From an uncultured Eubacteriales bacterium (GTDB lineage: Bacteria; Bacillota; Clostridia; Oscillospirales; Oscillospiraceae), in assembly GCA_900317905.1 (NCBI GenBank), contig ONIN01000011.1, positions 62,001 through 126,000 of the forward strand: 64,000 bases of DNA. The letters are read 5' to 3'. The notes beneath the pieces were generated by a model. That model worked only from the letters and a program-made list of their open reading frames with translations. It had not been told where the DNA came from and did not search any database. Below are positions 1-9,100 of this stretch, one piece after another. Position 1 is the stretch's first letter; every line of letters begins with the position of its first letter. The translations under genes were made by a program, and so were the position numbers.

Positions 1-1
1 A

Positions 2-898
2 TCAGTCGGTCTGTGCTTCAAGATGGATCACGCAGATCTCCGGGAGATTGAAGATCCGCGGCACCAGATCGTGACCGGAGAGACCGGAGGTGATGATCAT
101 GCGCATCTGGTCGTTGAGCATCATGTCGCCGTAGTCGTAGGGCGGCCACCAGCCCTGCATGGGGGCATAGAGGCCGCCGATGCCGGGAATGCGGATCAGA
201 CCGCCGTGGGTGTGGCCGCTGAGCACCAGATCGATGTGCCAGCGCTCTTTTCCATCGCTGAGGGCCACGGTGTCCGGCATGTGGCTGAGCAGGATGGCGG
301 GGTAGGGGCTGTGCTCCAATCCGTAGAGCACATGATATTCCGGCGCGGCCTTGAACTCCTGAAGGGTCCTTCCGTAGAGAAACCCGTGGCCCATGGTGCC
401 GCCCAAGCGGATGGTGTTGCCGCCGATCTCGACGTTCTGCCAGTCCTCATCCAGCACCATGGCGCCGGTGGCGGCGATCTCAGAGATCCAGCCGTCGCCG
501 TATTTCAGCGTGTAGCTTTTCTCATGATTCCCCATGGCGAAGTAGACCTGCGCCATCTCCTGCAAATCCTCGGTCAGGTCAAGAACGTAGTCCAGATCCG
601 ACTGCTCCATTTTCGCCGGAGAAGGGAAGAAATCCCCCAGCAGCACGATGGCGTCAGGCTCCTGACTGCGGACTTTTTCGTATAAGACATCGTTCTGATC
701 GCCGTAAATCTTTCCGTGGAGATCCGCCAGCACCACGATCTTTGCCGGGTGCTCGATCCCCTCCAGTTCCGCATCATAGCTGGTGATCTTGATGGTTCCG
801 AAGCAGACGATGGCGGAGATCCCCGCCGCGATGATGCACAACAGCAGCGCGATGCCCAGTACCAAACCGACGATTTTCAGTTTTCTGCGCGTGGTCAT
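2..898 (-). CDS. Metallophosphoesterase, membrane-anchored, YkuE/YaeI-like
   Basis: A 298-residue calcineurin-like phosphoesterase. After a short basic start comes one hydrophobic segment (about residues 10-33) that should anchor it in the membrane with the enzyme outside. The metal-binding blocks appear in order: ADLHG, LLGDFF, MGNHE, LSHMPD and SGHTHGG. These carry the Asp, His and Asn ligands for a two-metal centre. The SGHTHGG end and overall length fit the YkuE/YaeI group, whose members hydrolyse phosphodiester or lipid-linked phosphates; the substrate here is unknown. The ATG has a GGGAGG site a few bases upstream. The gene ends 2 bases from the window edge. It lies downstream of the PdaB-like gene on the same strand, with an 81-base gap. 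Confidence 0.9.
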   Translation of the reverse strand: MTTRRKLKIVGLVLGIALLLCIIAAGISAIVCFGTIKITSYDAELEGIEHPAKIVVLADLHGKIYGDQNDVLYEKVRSQEPDAIVLLGDFFPSPAKMEQSDLDYVLDLTEDLQEMAQVYFAMGNHEKSYTLKYGDGWISEIAATGAMVLDEDWQNVEIGGNTIRLGGTMGHGFLYGRTLQEFKAAPEYHVLYGLEHSPYPAILLSHMPDTVALSDGKERWHIDLVLSGHTHGGLIRIPGIGGLYAPMQGWWPPYDYGDMMLNDQMRMIITSGLSGHDLVPRIFNLPEICVIHLEAQTD

Positions 899-979
899 GG
901 GCCTCCCGCCTTTTTCAGTGTATAAAATTCATTATACCAAATTTGGCCAAAAAGTACAATCGGAAAATGCGGCCATTGG

Positions 980-1741
980 TCACGCCGGGCACTGTCTTCC
1001 GGTGGTGTCGATGGTGTAGTCCCCGGTGAGCAGCAGCTCGGAGATGGGCACCAGCGTGTAGCCGTCGGCCTGCAGCGATTCGATGATCCCCGCCAGCGCC
1101 TCCGGGGTGTGCTCGGCGGCGTTGTGCATCAAAACGATGCTTCCAGGCTGTACGCCCTCCAGCACCCGCCGGGTGATCTCCTCGGCGGAGATCCCTTTCC
1201 AGTCCAGGGAGTCCACATCCCACTGGATGGCCTTGATGCCGAGGCTCTGCACCGCCTCGATCACATGGTCGTCGTACTCTCCATAGGGGCAGCGGAAGAG
1301 GGTGGGGCGCGTGCCGGTGATGGCCTCCACCTTGTCAGAGCAGCCGTTGACCTCGGCCTGGATCTCCTCGGTGGAGAGCTGGCTCAGGTGAGGATGGGTG
1401 CCGGAGTGGTTCATGATCTCCTGCCCGGCATCGCTGAGAGCCTTCACCGATTCGGGATACTTTTCCACCCAGTCGCCCACCAGAAAAAAAGTGGCCCGGA
1501 CGTCGTGGGCGGTGAGGATGTCGATGAGCTGCTGGGTGTCCTCGTTGCCCCAGCCGGCGTCGAAGCTGAGGGCGGCTACTTTTTCTTCCTTCTGGACACA
1601 GTAGATGGGCAGCTGCCGCTGGCTGACGGCGGCGCCCACGATGGCGGGCTCGTGAATGACCCAGATGATGACGGCAATGGCCGCTGCCAGCGCCAACGCG
1701 GACAGGAGCGTGCGAGCCCATGGGGGAAGTGATTTCGTCAT
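980..1741 (-). CDS. Polysaccharide deacetylase, PdaB-like (sporulation type)
   Basis: A 253-residue NodB-fold carbohydrate esterase 4. One N-terminal transmembrane segment (about residues 10-30) is followed by the deacetylase domain. Motif 1 is SFDAGWGNEDT, motif 2 is HSGTHPHL with the two metal histidines, and motif 3 is RCPYGEYD. The form SFDxxWGNE rather than TFDDG is characteristic of the PdaB/YbaN sporulation group, which act on spore peptidoglycan or polysaccharide; that function is inferred from the family. I chose the ATG at 1741 because an ACGGAGGT site sits 6-8 bases ahead; an in-frame TTG two codons earlier is less well placed. It is divergent from the MATE gene. Confidence 0.87.
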   Translation of the reverse strand: MTKSLPPWARTLLSALALAAAIAVIIWVIHEPAIVGAAVSQRQLPIYCVQKEEKVAALSFDAGWGNEDTQQLIDILTAHDVRATFFLVGDWVEKYPESVKALSDAGQEIMNHSGTHPHLSQLSTEEIQAEVNGCSDKVEAITGTRPTLFRCPYGEYDDHVIEAVQSLGIKAIQWDVDSLDWKGISAEEITRRVLEGVQPGSIVLMHNAAEHTPEALAGIIESLQADGYTLVPISELLLTGDYTIDTTGRQCPA

Positions 1742-1801
1742 AAGCAAACCTCCGTTTCTGCATCAGCTTATGCGGGGTTTTCCGAAAACAGACGGCTCAA
1801 C

Positions 1802-1831
1802 TTGCGAAATGCCGACATCCTGTGATACAAT
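1802..1831 (+). promoter_or_regulatory. Probable sigma-A promoter of the MATE gene
   Basis: TTGCGA, an 18-base spacer and TACAAT lie 34 bases before the MATE start codon. A moderate match to the vegetative consensus. Confidence 0.5.
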
Positions 1832-1864
1832 TATGATAGAACTGCACGAAAGGGGGGACACCTC

Positions 1865-3220
1865 ATGGCAGCCAAGCCCACAACCGAAGAGATCTTCCGA
1901 ACCATGACGGTGCCCCAGGCGGTAAAAACCATGGCCGTCCCGGCGGTGGTGAGCCAGCTGATCGTGCTGGTCTACAATCTGGCGGACACCTACTTCATCG
2001 GCCAGACCAACGACCCCAACATGGTGGCGGGGGTCTCGCTGATTCTCCCGGTGTTCAACCTGACCCTGGCGTTGGGCGGCCTCTTCGGCATTGGCGGCGG
2101 CGCGCTGCTTCCGAAGCTTCTGGCGAGAGAGGAAAGGGGAGAGGCCTCCAGAGCGGCGGCCTACTGCATCCGCTGGGGCGCGCTGGTGGCGCTGCTGTTT
2201 TCCGTTGGACTGCTGATTTTCACCAGACCGATCCTGAGCCTTCTGGGAGCGGGGGAGAAAACCTACCCCTACGCGAGGATCTACCTCTTGACGGTCTTGG
2301 TGATCGGCGGCATTCCCACCATCACCTCCAACGTGCTGTCGAATCTGCTGCGAAGCCTGGGCCTCTCCAGAGAGGCGGGGATCGGCGTGGCCCTGGGCGG
2401 AATCTTGAATTTGGCCCTGGACCCGCTGTTCATGTTCGTCCTGCTGCCGAGAGGCAACGAGGTGCTGGGCGTGGGCATCGCGACGCTGCTGTCGAACCTG
2501 ATCTCCTGCGCTTACTGCGGCGTCGTGTTTTTCAAAAGACAAAAGGAAATCCATCCGACCCTGATCGGCAATCCCGACAAAGAGAGCCGCAGCGCCATCT
2601 ACGTGGTGGGCATCCCGGGCACCGTGGGCACGCTGCTGTTCGATGTGGACTACATGGTGCTGGATCGGCTCATGTCCGCCTACGGAGAGACGGCCCTTGC
2701 CGCCATCGGCATCGTGCTGAAGGCGGAGCGGCTGCCGCAGCAGATCGGCATCGGCCTCTGTCAGGGCATGGTGCCGCTGGTGGCCTACAGCTATGCCTTG
2801 AAGGACTATAAACGCATCCGGGAGATCATGAAATGCACCCTGAAAGCCGGCCTCACGGTAGCGGTACTCAGTGTGGCGGCCTACGAGCTGTTCACAAGGC
2901 AGATCGTCCTGTTCTTCATCCGGGACGAAGCTACTCTGACTGCCGGCGTGGGCCTGCTCAGAATCCGTTCGGTGGCGGCGGTGCTGATGTTCTTCTGCTT
3001 CTTCTGCGTGTTCCTATTTCAGGGGCTGGGGGACGGGCGGCGGTCGCTGCTGCTGGCGGTGCTCCGCTGGGCAGTTTTGAACATCCCCATGCTGTTTTTG
3101 TTAAATCGATTGCTTGGCATGTACGGCCTCGCCTGGGCCCAGGTCACCGCCGACCTGCTGACCATCCTGATCTCCTACGCGATCCTTCTGAAGGATATGC
3201 GAACATGGGAAACAACATAA
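1865..3220 (+). CDS. MATE family multidrug/cation efflux transporter
   Basis: A 451-residue integral membrane protein with the pattern of two six-helix MatE halves. The N-terminal half contains AVPAVVSQLIVLVYNLADTY, typical of the first helix and loop, and the second half repeats the pattern from about residue 230 (PGTVGTLLFDVDYMVLDRLM). Family members export cationic drugs or metabolites in exchange for H+ or Na+; the substrate cannot be read from sequence. The ATG follows a GGGGGGAC purine run. It stands alone between a divergent deacetylase and a convergent NYN gene, and ends at a strong shared hairpin. Confidence 0.92.
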   Translation: MAAKPTTEEIFRTMTVPQAVKTMAVPAVVSQLIVLVYNLADTYFIGQTNDPNMVAGVSLILPVFNLTLALGGLFGIGGGALLPKLLAREERGEASRAAAYCIRWGALVALLFSVGLLIFTRPILSLLGAGEKTYPYARIYLLTVLVIGGIPTITSNVLSNLLRSLGLSREAGIGVALGGILNLALDPLFMFVLLPRGNEVLGVGIATLLSNLISCAYCGVVFFKRQKEIHPTLIGNPDKESRSAIYVVGIPGTVGTLLFDVDYMVLDRLMSAYGETALAAIGIVLKAERLPQQIGIGLCQGMVPLVAYSYALKDYKRIREIMKCTLKAGLTVAVLSVAAYELFTRQIVLFFIRDEATLTAGVGLLRIRSVAAVLMFFCFFCVFLFQGLGDGRRSLLLAVLRWAVLNIPMLFLLNRLLGMYGLAWAQVTADLLTILISYAILLKDMRTWETT

Positions 3221-3250
3221 AAAAGAGCCGCGTGAGCGGCTCTTTTCGTT
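3221..3250. terminator. Bidirectional rho-independent terminator
   Basis: An 11-base-pair perfect stem (AAAAGAGCCGC / GCGGCTCTTTT) with a GTGA loop and T-runs on both strands, placed between the convergent MATE and NYN genes. Confidence 0.88.
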
Positions 3251-3261
3251 TTGTGTGGTAT

Positions 3262-4059
3262 TCAGTTCGTGTCATTGTCCAGACACCGATACAACACCGC
3301 GTCCTTGTTGGGCTGGTGGCGCATCTGGTACTTCTCCGGGAAGGCCTTCAGCAGCTTGGTGAGCTTCACATACCCGTAGGTGCGGGTGTCGAAATCCGGC
3401 AGGGCACGCTTGAGGAAGTTGCCGGCGGTGGAGATGTTCACGAAGCCGTCGGCGTCCTGATACTTGTCCGAAGCCAGATGCAGCAGGTTGTGGATCTCGT
3501 CGATGTCGGCGGTGTCGGTAGAGTCCTCCGGCTCCTCGACCTCGGGCACTTCTGCCTCCGGCTCGGCGGCTTTGGCGGCCTTGGAAGAAGACTTCTTCTG
3601 GCTCTTTTTCTTCTTTTTCTTGGGCTCGTCCAGGTTTTCAAGAAACACGAAGGCGTCGCAGCTGTTGCGGAAGGGCTCCGGGGTTTTCTTTTCACCGACG
3701 CCCATGACGTAGACGCCGGACTCGTGCAGGTGAATGGCCAGCGGGGTAAAATCACTGTCGCTGGAGACGATGACGAAGGCGTCGTAAATGCCGCGATGCA
3801 GCAGATTCATGGTGTCGATGACCAGGGCCATGTCGGTGGCGTTCTTGCCGCTGACGTAGTCGAACTGCTGCTCTGCCTTGATGGCGAGGCGCTTTAATTC
3901 GCCCTCCCAGTTTTTCAGGGAGTCCTTTCTCCAGTTTCCGTAAGCGCGCTTGACCACGATGCGGCCGTGGGTAGAAATCTCACGGATCACCGCCTCAATC
4001 TTGGAGGGCTGGGTGTTGTCCGCATCGATCAAAAGCGCGATGCTTTGTAAATCGTCCAT
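3262..4059 (-). CDS. NYN-domain nuclease-like protein with C-terminal OST-HTH/LOTUS domain
   Basis: A 265-residue protein. Residues about 5-145 form a NYN (PIN-like, LabA/DUF88) domain, with the acidic residues expected for metal binding in LIDADN, KNATDMALVID and SSDSDF. A lysine- and acid-rich linker (about 150-190, including KKKKKKSQKK) leads to an OST-HTH/LOTUS domain (about 195-255: IHNLLHLASDKYQDADGF and onward). Such proteins are thought to cleave or bind structured RNA; the target here is unknown. The start has a clear AAGGAG site. It precedes the glutaredoxin-like gene by 15 bases on the same strand and may share a transcript. Confidence 0.88.
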   Translation of the reverse strand: MDDLQSIALLIDADNTQPSKIEAVIREISTHGRIVVKRAYGNWRKDSLKNWEGELKRLAIKAEQQFDYVSGKNATDMALVIDTMNLLHRGIYDAFVIVSSDSDFTPLAIHLHESGVYVMGVGEKKTPEPFRNSCDAFVFLENLDEPKKKKKKSQKKSSSKAAKAAEPEAEVPEVEEPEDSTDTADIDEIHNLLHLASDKYQDADGFVNISTAGNFLKRALPDFDTRTYGYVKLTKLLKAFPEKYQMRHQPNKDAVLYRCLDNDTN

Positions 4060-4074
4060 AGGGTTCTCCTTATA

Positions 4075-4365
4075 TTAAATAGTATCCTGTGCTGCCCGCG
4101 CCAGCCCCAGCCGCACCTGTTCCAAAATGGCCTCATAGGAATCTCCGGGGTGGGCCTCATAGAGCTTTTCACCGTCGATGTACAGGCTGGGCACATACCA
4201 GTAATCCTGATAGGGGAGGGCGGCTTCCCGCTCCCGGTTCTCGTCGATCCATTGAACCGGAACCTGCGCAAGGCCTGCGTCCTCAGACTGCAGCTCCTCC
4301 ACTGCCTTTTTCGCCATGCGGCAATAGGGGCAGCCGCGCATAACCAAAATCGTCAGTGTTTTCAT
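4075..4365 (-). CDS. Glutaredoxin/thioredoxin-fold protein with CPYC motif
   Basis: A 96-residue thioredoxin-fold protein with the redox motif GCPYC at residues 10-14. The pattern VPSLYIDGEKLYE supplies the cis-proline loop. The length and CPYC site match glutaredoxin-like proteins, which exchange thiols or act as small disulfide reductases in the cytoplasm; the partner is unknown. An upstream in-frame ATG would add 13 residues, but the internal ATG at 4365 has a suitably spaced AAAGGG site and starts the beta strand (MKTLTILVMRGCPYC), so I chose it. Confidence 0.82.
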   Translation of the reverse strand: MKTLTILVMRGCPYCRMAKKAVEELQSEDAGLAQVPVQWIDENREREAALPYQDYWYVPSLYIDGEKLYEAHPGDSYEAILEQVRLGLARAAQDTI

Positions 4366-4388
4366 ATCGAAATACCCTTTGTAAATGC

Positions 4389-4425
4389 AACACGGCACAG
4401 CCAAAGAGCCATGCCGTGTTTTTTC
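4389..4425. terminator. Possible terminator downstream of the S1-domain gene
   Basis: AACACGGCA / TGCCGTGTT form a 9-base-pair stem with a 14-base loop. The T-run is strong on the plus strand but only partial on the minus strand, where it would serve the S1 gene. Confidence 0.45.
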
Positions 4426-4893
4426 TCAGCCTTTGCCTCTGCGTCTGCCGCGGCTGCGGTCACTGTAGAGGCGGTTTCCGGCCATGCGCTTGTCAGACTC
4501 CTGCATGAAGTGCTTGAGCTGATCCTCGAAGTCGGCGTCCCCGGTGCTGCCGTAGACCACACCCTGAGGGGTGCTGATGTCCCGGCGGGGCTGGGCCTGC
4601 TGCTGGGGCCGCTGTGGTCTGGAAGAACGCTGCTCCCGCTGGGGAGCTGACTGCGTCGGCTGCGCCTGCTTGATGGAGAGATTGATCTTTCCCTCCGGGG
4701 TGATGGCGAGGACCTTCACCTTCACCGGATCACCGACCTTCAAAAAGTCGTTGACGTCGGCCACATACTGAGAGGCGATCTCAGAGATGTGCACCAGACC
4801 GCTGCGGCGTTCCGGCAGATTGACAAAGGCACCGAATTTCGCGATGCTGCTGACGGTTCCTTCCAGAATGGCTCCAACTTCGATAACTGGCAT
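4426..4893 (-). CDS. S1 RNA-binding domain protein (YabR-like)
   Basis: A 155-residue protein. An S1 OB-fold fills residues 1-75: VGAILEGTVSSIAKFGAFV, the glycine-rich turn, then GLVHISEIA and KVKVLAITPEGKINLS. The tail (about 78-155) is rich in Gln, Arg and Pro (RSSRPQRPQQQAQPRR) and ends in RSRGRRRGKG, so it is basic and probably disordered RNA-binding sequence. Its position directly after divIC matches the conserved yabP-yabQ-divIC-yabR order of endospore formers. A general RNA- or ribosome-associated role is likely; the precise function is unknown. Confidence 0.88.
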   Translation of the reverse strand: MPVIEVGAILEGTVSSIAKFGAFVNLPERRSGLVHISEIASQYVADVNDFLKVGDPVKVKVLAITPEGKINLSIKQAQPTQSAPQREQRSSRPQRPQQQAQPRRDISTPQGVVYGSTGDADFEDQLKHFMQESDKRMAGNRLYSDRSRGRRRGKG

Positions 4894-4929
4894 GTTGCGC
4901 TGCTCCTCGTTCTCTATCTGTAATTGCGC

Positions 4930-5223
4930 TTAGTGGTTGGTGTCGTAGAATACTTTATCGCCGGGCTTGACCAGTCCCAGCTCCTCGCGGGCGGCCTGTT
5001 CCATCATCTCGGGATCGTCGCTGTGCTCGATCTTGTAGGTGAGGGCGGCGTTTTCCTCGACGGTTTTGGTGACCTCCTGCTGGAGCGTCTCGGTCTGCGT
5101 CTGCAGATCGCGCAGCTCGTTTTTTGCGTGGATCAGCGTGACCGTGCCGAGAATCATCAGAACCAGGATCAGGATCACGATACCGATGGCTGGCTTGGTG
5201 AAGCGCACCTTGTGGTTCTGCAT
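4930..5223 (-). CDS. divIC: Septum formation initiator, FtsB/DivIC family
   Basis: A 97-residue bitopic membrane protein. A basic N-terminus is followed by one transmembrane helix (AIGIVILILVLMILGTVTLI, about 13-32) and then a coiled coil (about 35-70) with heptad leucines and many Glu/Gln. The C-terminus has EELGLVKPGDKVFYDTN, typical of DivIC/FtsB proteins that bridge FtsL and FtsQ/DivIB at the division site. The start has a perfect GGAGGGAG site. Gene order yabP-yabQ-divIC-yabR supports the name. The upstream yabQ reading frame overlaps it out of phase. Confidence 0.88.
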   Translation of the reverse strand: MQNHKVRFTKPAIGIVILILVLMILGTVTLIHAKNELRDLQTQTETLQQEVTKTVEENAALTYKIEHSDDPEMMEQAAREELGLVKPGDKVFYDTNH

Positions 5224-5665
5224 GGCTCGACTCCCTCCTTTTTCTCACGGCTGTTGTGGGTAGATTCCTGATTATTGTAAACCACTTTTCAGGATTTGGA
5301 AAGAGTTTTTTGAAAAAAAGTTGAATTTTTTTTATAAAAAAATGTATCGGACGGCAAATTCCCACCCAAAACCCGGAAAAAACCGGAAACAGCCACGGCC
5401 GCAGCCAGAATCCATAGGCCAGCGCCCCCAGAAACACCACCGCCAGCGGCGCCGGCTGGAGCCTGCCGATGGGGGAGACCATCCCCAGAAGAAACAGCGC
5501 CCAGAGGGTCAGCGCCGCGAACAGCAGATCCAGCAGCACCGGCAGCAGCCTCCCGGGAAGCTGCCTTCGAAGGCCGCGGAGAAAGTCAAAGACTCCTGCC
5601 AGCGTGATGCCCAGCGCGAGGCAGATCCCCAGGAGCCTTGCCTGGGCGTCGATGGGAACGATCAC
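4955..5665 (-). CDS. yabQ: Spore cortex biosynthesis protein YabQ
   Basis: The open frame is 236 codons. The first 80 or so residues hold three hydrophobic segments (LLGICLALGITLAGVFDFLR; LLPVLLDLLFAALTLWALFL; LAVVFLGALAYGFWL), followed by a basic-aromatic stretch (FFIKKIQLFFKKLF) typical of YabQ, needed for spore cortex formation. The start is GTG, overlapping the yabP stop as GTGA. About the last 90 codons run through divIC in another frame and read as low-complexity Arg/Pro/Asp sequence with no family resemblance. The real protein may therefore end near 5230; a lost stop is possible. Confidence is high for the family, lower for the 3' end. Confidence 0.75.
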   Translation of the reverse strand: MIVPIDAQARLLGICLALGITLAGVFDFLRGLRRQLPGRLLPVLLDLLFAALTLWALFLLGMVSPIGRLQPAPLAVVFLGALAYGFWLRPWLFPVFSGFWVGICRPIHFFIKKIQLFFKKLFPNPEKWFTIIRNLPTTAVRKRRESSHAEPQGALHQASHRYRDPDPGSDDSRHGHADPRKKRAARSADADRDAPAGGHQNRRGKRRPHLQDRAQRRSRDDGTGRPRGAGTGQARR

Positions 5666-5949
5666 CCGAAGAGCCTGCGGAAGAAGCCGCCGGGCTCCGG
5701 CTCATCGGCGTAGACCAGCTCCGCCACCGTGCCGTCCACCCCCAGCTCGCCGCTCTCGATGGCGAGCCTCCCCACGTGCAGATCCTCACCCCTGACCAGA
5801 AGCCGCCCCCGGCTGGTACGAAGCTCCACCTCGTTCTCGTCGAACCGCAGCACCTCCTCCACGCCGGTTACGGTGAGCTTCTCCCGCTCCGAGACCGTCA
5901 CCTGATGCGGCTTAACCGGCGCCGCCGCCCGTTTTTCCTCATATGCCAT
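5662..5949 (-). CDS. yabP: Sporulation protein YabP
   Basis: A 95-residue YabP/YqfC-family protein. The beta-rich core contains HQVTVSEREKLTVTGVEEVL, FDENEVELRTSRGRLLVRG and EDLHVGRLAIESGEL, the classic family pattern, and it ends with FFRRLFG. YabP is made in the mother cell and is needed with YabQ for normal cortex. The ATG at 5949 is preceded by a perfect AGGAGGT site; upstream in-frame starts lack one. It is first in the yabP-yabQ-divIC-S1 cluster. I could not identify a convincing sigma-E promoter upstream. Confidence 0.88.
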   Translation of the reverse strand: MAYEEKRAAAPVKPHQVTVSEREKLTVTGVEEVLRFDENEVELRTSRGRLLVRGEDLHVGRLAIESGELGVDGTVAELVYADEPEPGGFFRRLFG

Positions 5950-6088
5950 AAACAGACCTCCTTTTCCCAAACAGCCTATGTCGATCCGAACTCCGGAAGA
6001 ACCATGATGCTCCATTGGCATTGTGAGGGGGCAAAGGGTGGCGGAGAGCAAAATAATAAACTTTTTCTTCCGCTAAGGGATTGCGTTT

Positions 6089-6116
6089 TTGACAACTATC
6101 TGGTATTTTGTATAAT
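6089..6116 (+). promoter_or_regulatory. Strong sigma-A promoter of the secreted lipase-like gene
   Basis: Perfect TTGACA and TATAAT hexamers with a 16-base spacer, 53 bases before the start codon. Confidence 0.72.
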
Positions 6117-6169
6117 AGGTTTTTATATATCAAGAGTTTACATAATACGGACAAAAAGGAGAACCCATT

Positions 6170-9100
6170 ATGCGCAACACAACCAGGAAATGTCTCGCGC
6201 TGTTCCTCGCAGTGCTCCAGCTGGCGGTATTGTTCCCGCTGACTGCCTTTGCGGAGAATGCTGACCAGAGCAACAGCGAGACGCCGGTGCTGAATGAGAT
6301 GAAGGTCGGCACGGTGCAGTTCCAGTCCTTCAACTTCCTGGGGGACAACGCCACCGGCTCTGACGGCGTGGATTATACCTCCACGTTCTATTACACCGAT
6401 GATTTTTTCTCTCCCTCCGCGATTCACGAGACAAACAGTACGTCTCTGAAATGGTCGGATTTGACCGCAAGTGAAATGTCGCTTGCGTCCATGTCGTTCG
6501 ACTTTGCCACAGCTGCCTATGCCACCAATGTCGGCAACGTAAAAAACGCTACAAGCCGTACCTGGGACAACACGGACTACTCCGACAAGGCGGTAAACGC
6601 CCGCAATCTGCTTACCACGTGCGGGTTTGAGGGTTTTGAGGCATATGACTATAACCATGCCCCGACGAACGACTCCATCGCCTACGTGATCGCGCACAAG
6701 AAAATCACGGTCTGGGATGAGACTGCGAACGACAATAAAGAGTTTACACTTGTCGCCGTGGGCGTCCGCGGTGCGGGCTACGGTGCGGAGTGGGCCTCAA
6801 ACGTGACCATCGGCAACAAGAGCAACAATCAGCTCCCCGCCAACGGCCGTCACTGGGGCTTTGACGACGCAGCCGTGACGATCTGCGCCGGAATTCGGAG
6901 CTATCTGACTGCGCACAACATCACCAGCGATGCAAAATACTGGATCACCGGCTTCTCCCGCGCAGGCGCGACAGCCAACCTTGTTGCCGGCTATGTTACC
7001 GACGGGGCGGAGAGCACCTACCACACCCATCAGCGCGACGTCTATGGCTTCACCTGGGAGTGCCCGAAGGGAGCGGCCAAGAGTGAAAGCGCCCTGAACT
7101 ACAAGAACATCCACAACATCATCAACGCCATGGACGCCGTGCCGAAGGTCTCTCCGGACGCGTTCCAGCATCAGCGCCTGGGCGTGGACTATGTAATGCC
7201 TTACTATGGCAATACGAGCACTTCTGAGAATACCGCATACTACACCCGGATGCGTGAGGTGCTGAAAACCATCGCCGTCGGCGCGTATAACTACGGCGGG
7301 GAGTCCTATCAGGCAGATCCGCTGATTGAATATACGGATCCCGCCAATTATCCGTATAACCGCACCATGACGGTTTACACCATCACTGCCACACGGCTGA
7401 TTGGAGACGCAATTGACGGTGTGCTCATGGACAATTTCGGCACAGTTGAAGCGACCGGCTCCAACAAGAAGCTGACCGCCAAATATATTGACAAATTTAT
7501 CGATGATCTGATCAATGTGTTTCTCGTGTCGGGCGCGTGGAGCGGAAAGATCGGAGCCAGTAATACCACCAGTGCGCTGAACAATCGAACCAAGTTTATT
7601 GCAGAGTATCAGGCCCATTTCAGAAACGTTCTCGGCTACCTTCTGGATTATTCCGGCCCTGCCTTCCTCGGCATGGTAGACGCGTTGATTGATGCGGTGG
7701 GGGACCAAATGAGTATGAGCAACACAGTGACCAACGCAGGTCTGGGACTGGCGTTCCTTAATTTCTATGAGTACCCGACTTCTACCTACAAATGGGGTGT
7801 GCCTCCGTTCATCGATCCCTGGGTCGGAAGCCCGTCCTGGGCAGGTCAGACGCGAAGAGCAGTCCTGGTCAGTGAGGCGCAGCCCGTTGTGAAAAACGTG
7901 ATTCGCAACATGGTCGGCGACTTCATTGACCCCCAGGGCATTACGCGAACCACCTTTGAAAACAGCATGGATAAGCTCGTGGAGCTGGTTGTGAATCTCT
8001 ATGCCGACGAGCTGTCGAGATACAACTCCAACTACTTCGGCACCACGCTGCACTACATGTGGCAGATCCTCTGTGTCCATGAGCAGGAAGTGGTTATGTC
8101 CTGGATCAAGTCTCTGGACTCCAACCACATGAACCGCAGTGCGCGCACCATCACAATCCCTGCCGGCTGCGACGCAACGCTGTATGAATTCCGTCCTGAG
8201 TTTGAAGGCAATCTGAATGACGAGTTGGATACCAGTGCCCCCGTTGTTGCGGAGGTGAAGAATGGCGCTTTGGTGACGGAAACCCTGAAAGATCAGCGTA
8301 TCTACAGCACCACCTCCAACGGCAATATTGACATCCGCTATCCCGCGTCCCTGCAGATTCGCGCCGATATCAAGTCTGCCAGTGGTTTTAACACCGGTAC
8401 TGTAAAAGTTGCGGACTACCGTACCACAAACGCCTATATCAACGTCTCCAACGGCAAGAGTCAGTATGAGACCACGACACTGAATTCCTCTACCGGCTAC
8501 AGTTCTGTCACCAGCACGACCGCCACCAATGTGACCGCCGCCAATACTGCGCTGAGCAATTATGGCGTGGCGCTTGCCGCGGGCGACACCCTGCACATTC
8601 TGGCCGACGAGATTGGAGAGTTTAACGAGAATAAACCTCAGACCTACAGCCTCTCCATCGACAAGGTGCCTGAAGTTACCGTTCTGGATTATGGTACGCC
8701 CAGCGATGCCGCCGGCACGGATCAGTCCTCTGCGATTCTGCTCGGCGTCAATAAGACGAGTGAATCCACGGTAGATAATTCCCACGGCATCAAGACCCGC
8801 CAGACGCAGCTCACGATTCCTGCAAGCAGCGTTTATTATGATGACGACTTCAACAGAACGGATCTCACCGGCGATCCGGGCGACACCATCTTCAGCTCTG
8901 CTGCCGAGATCCTCGATGTTGAAAACACCACCCAGTATTGGTACAAGTTCCAGGGCTCCCGTGTGGACGTCTACTGCACGACCTACAACCAGGAGGGCAC
9001 CGGCGAAAACGCCGTGACGCCCGGCTATGTGCAGGCGAAGGTTCTCGCTGCGGACAAGCAGACCGTCGTTCAGACGGCGACGATCCGGAACCAGTCCGAT

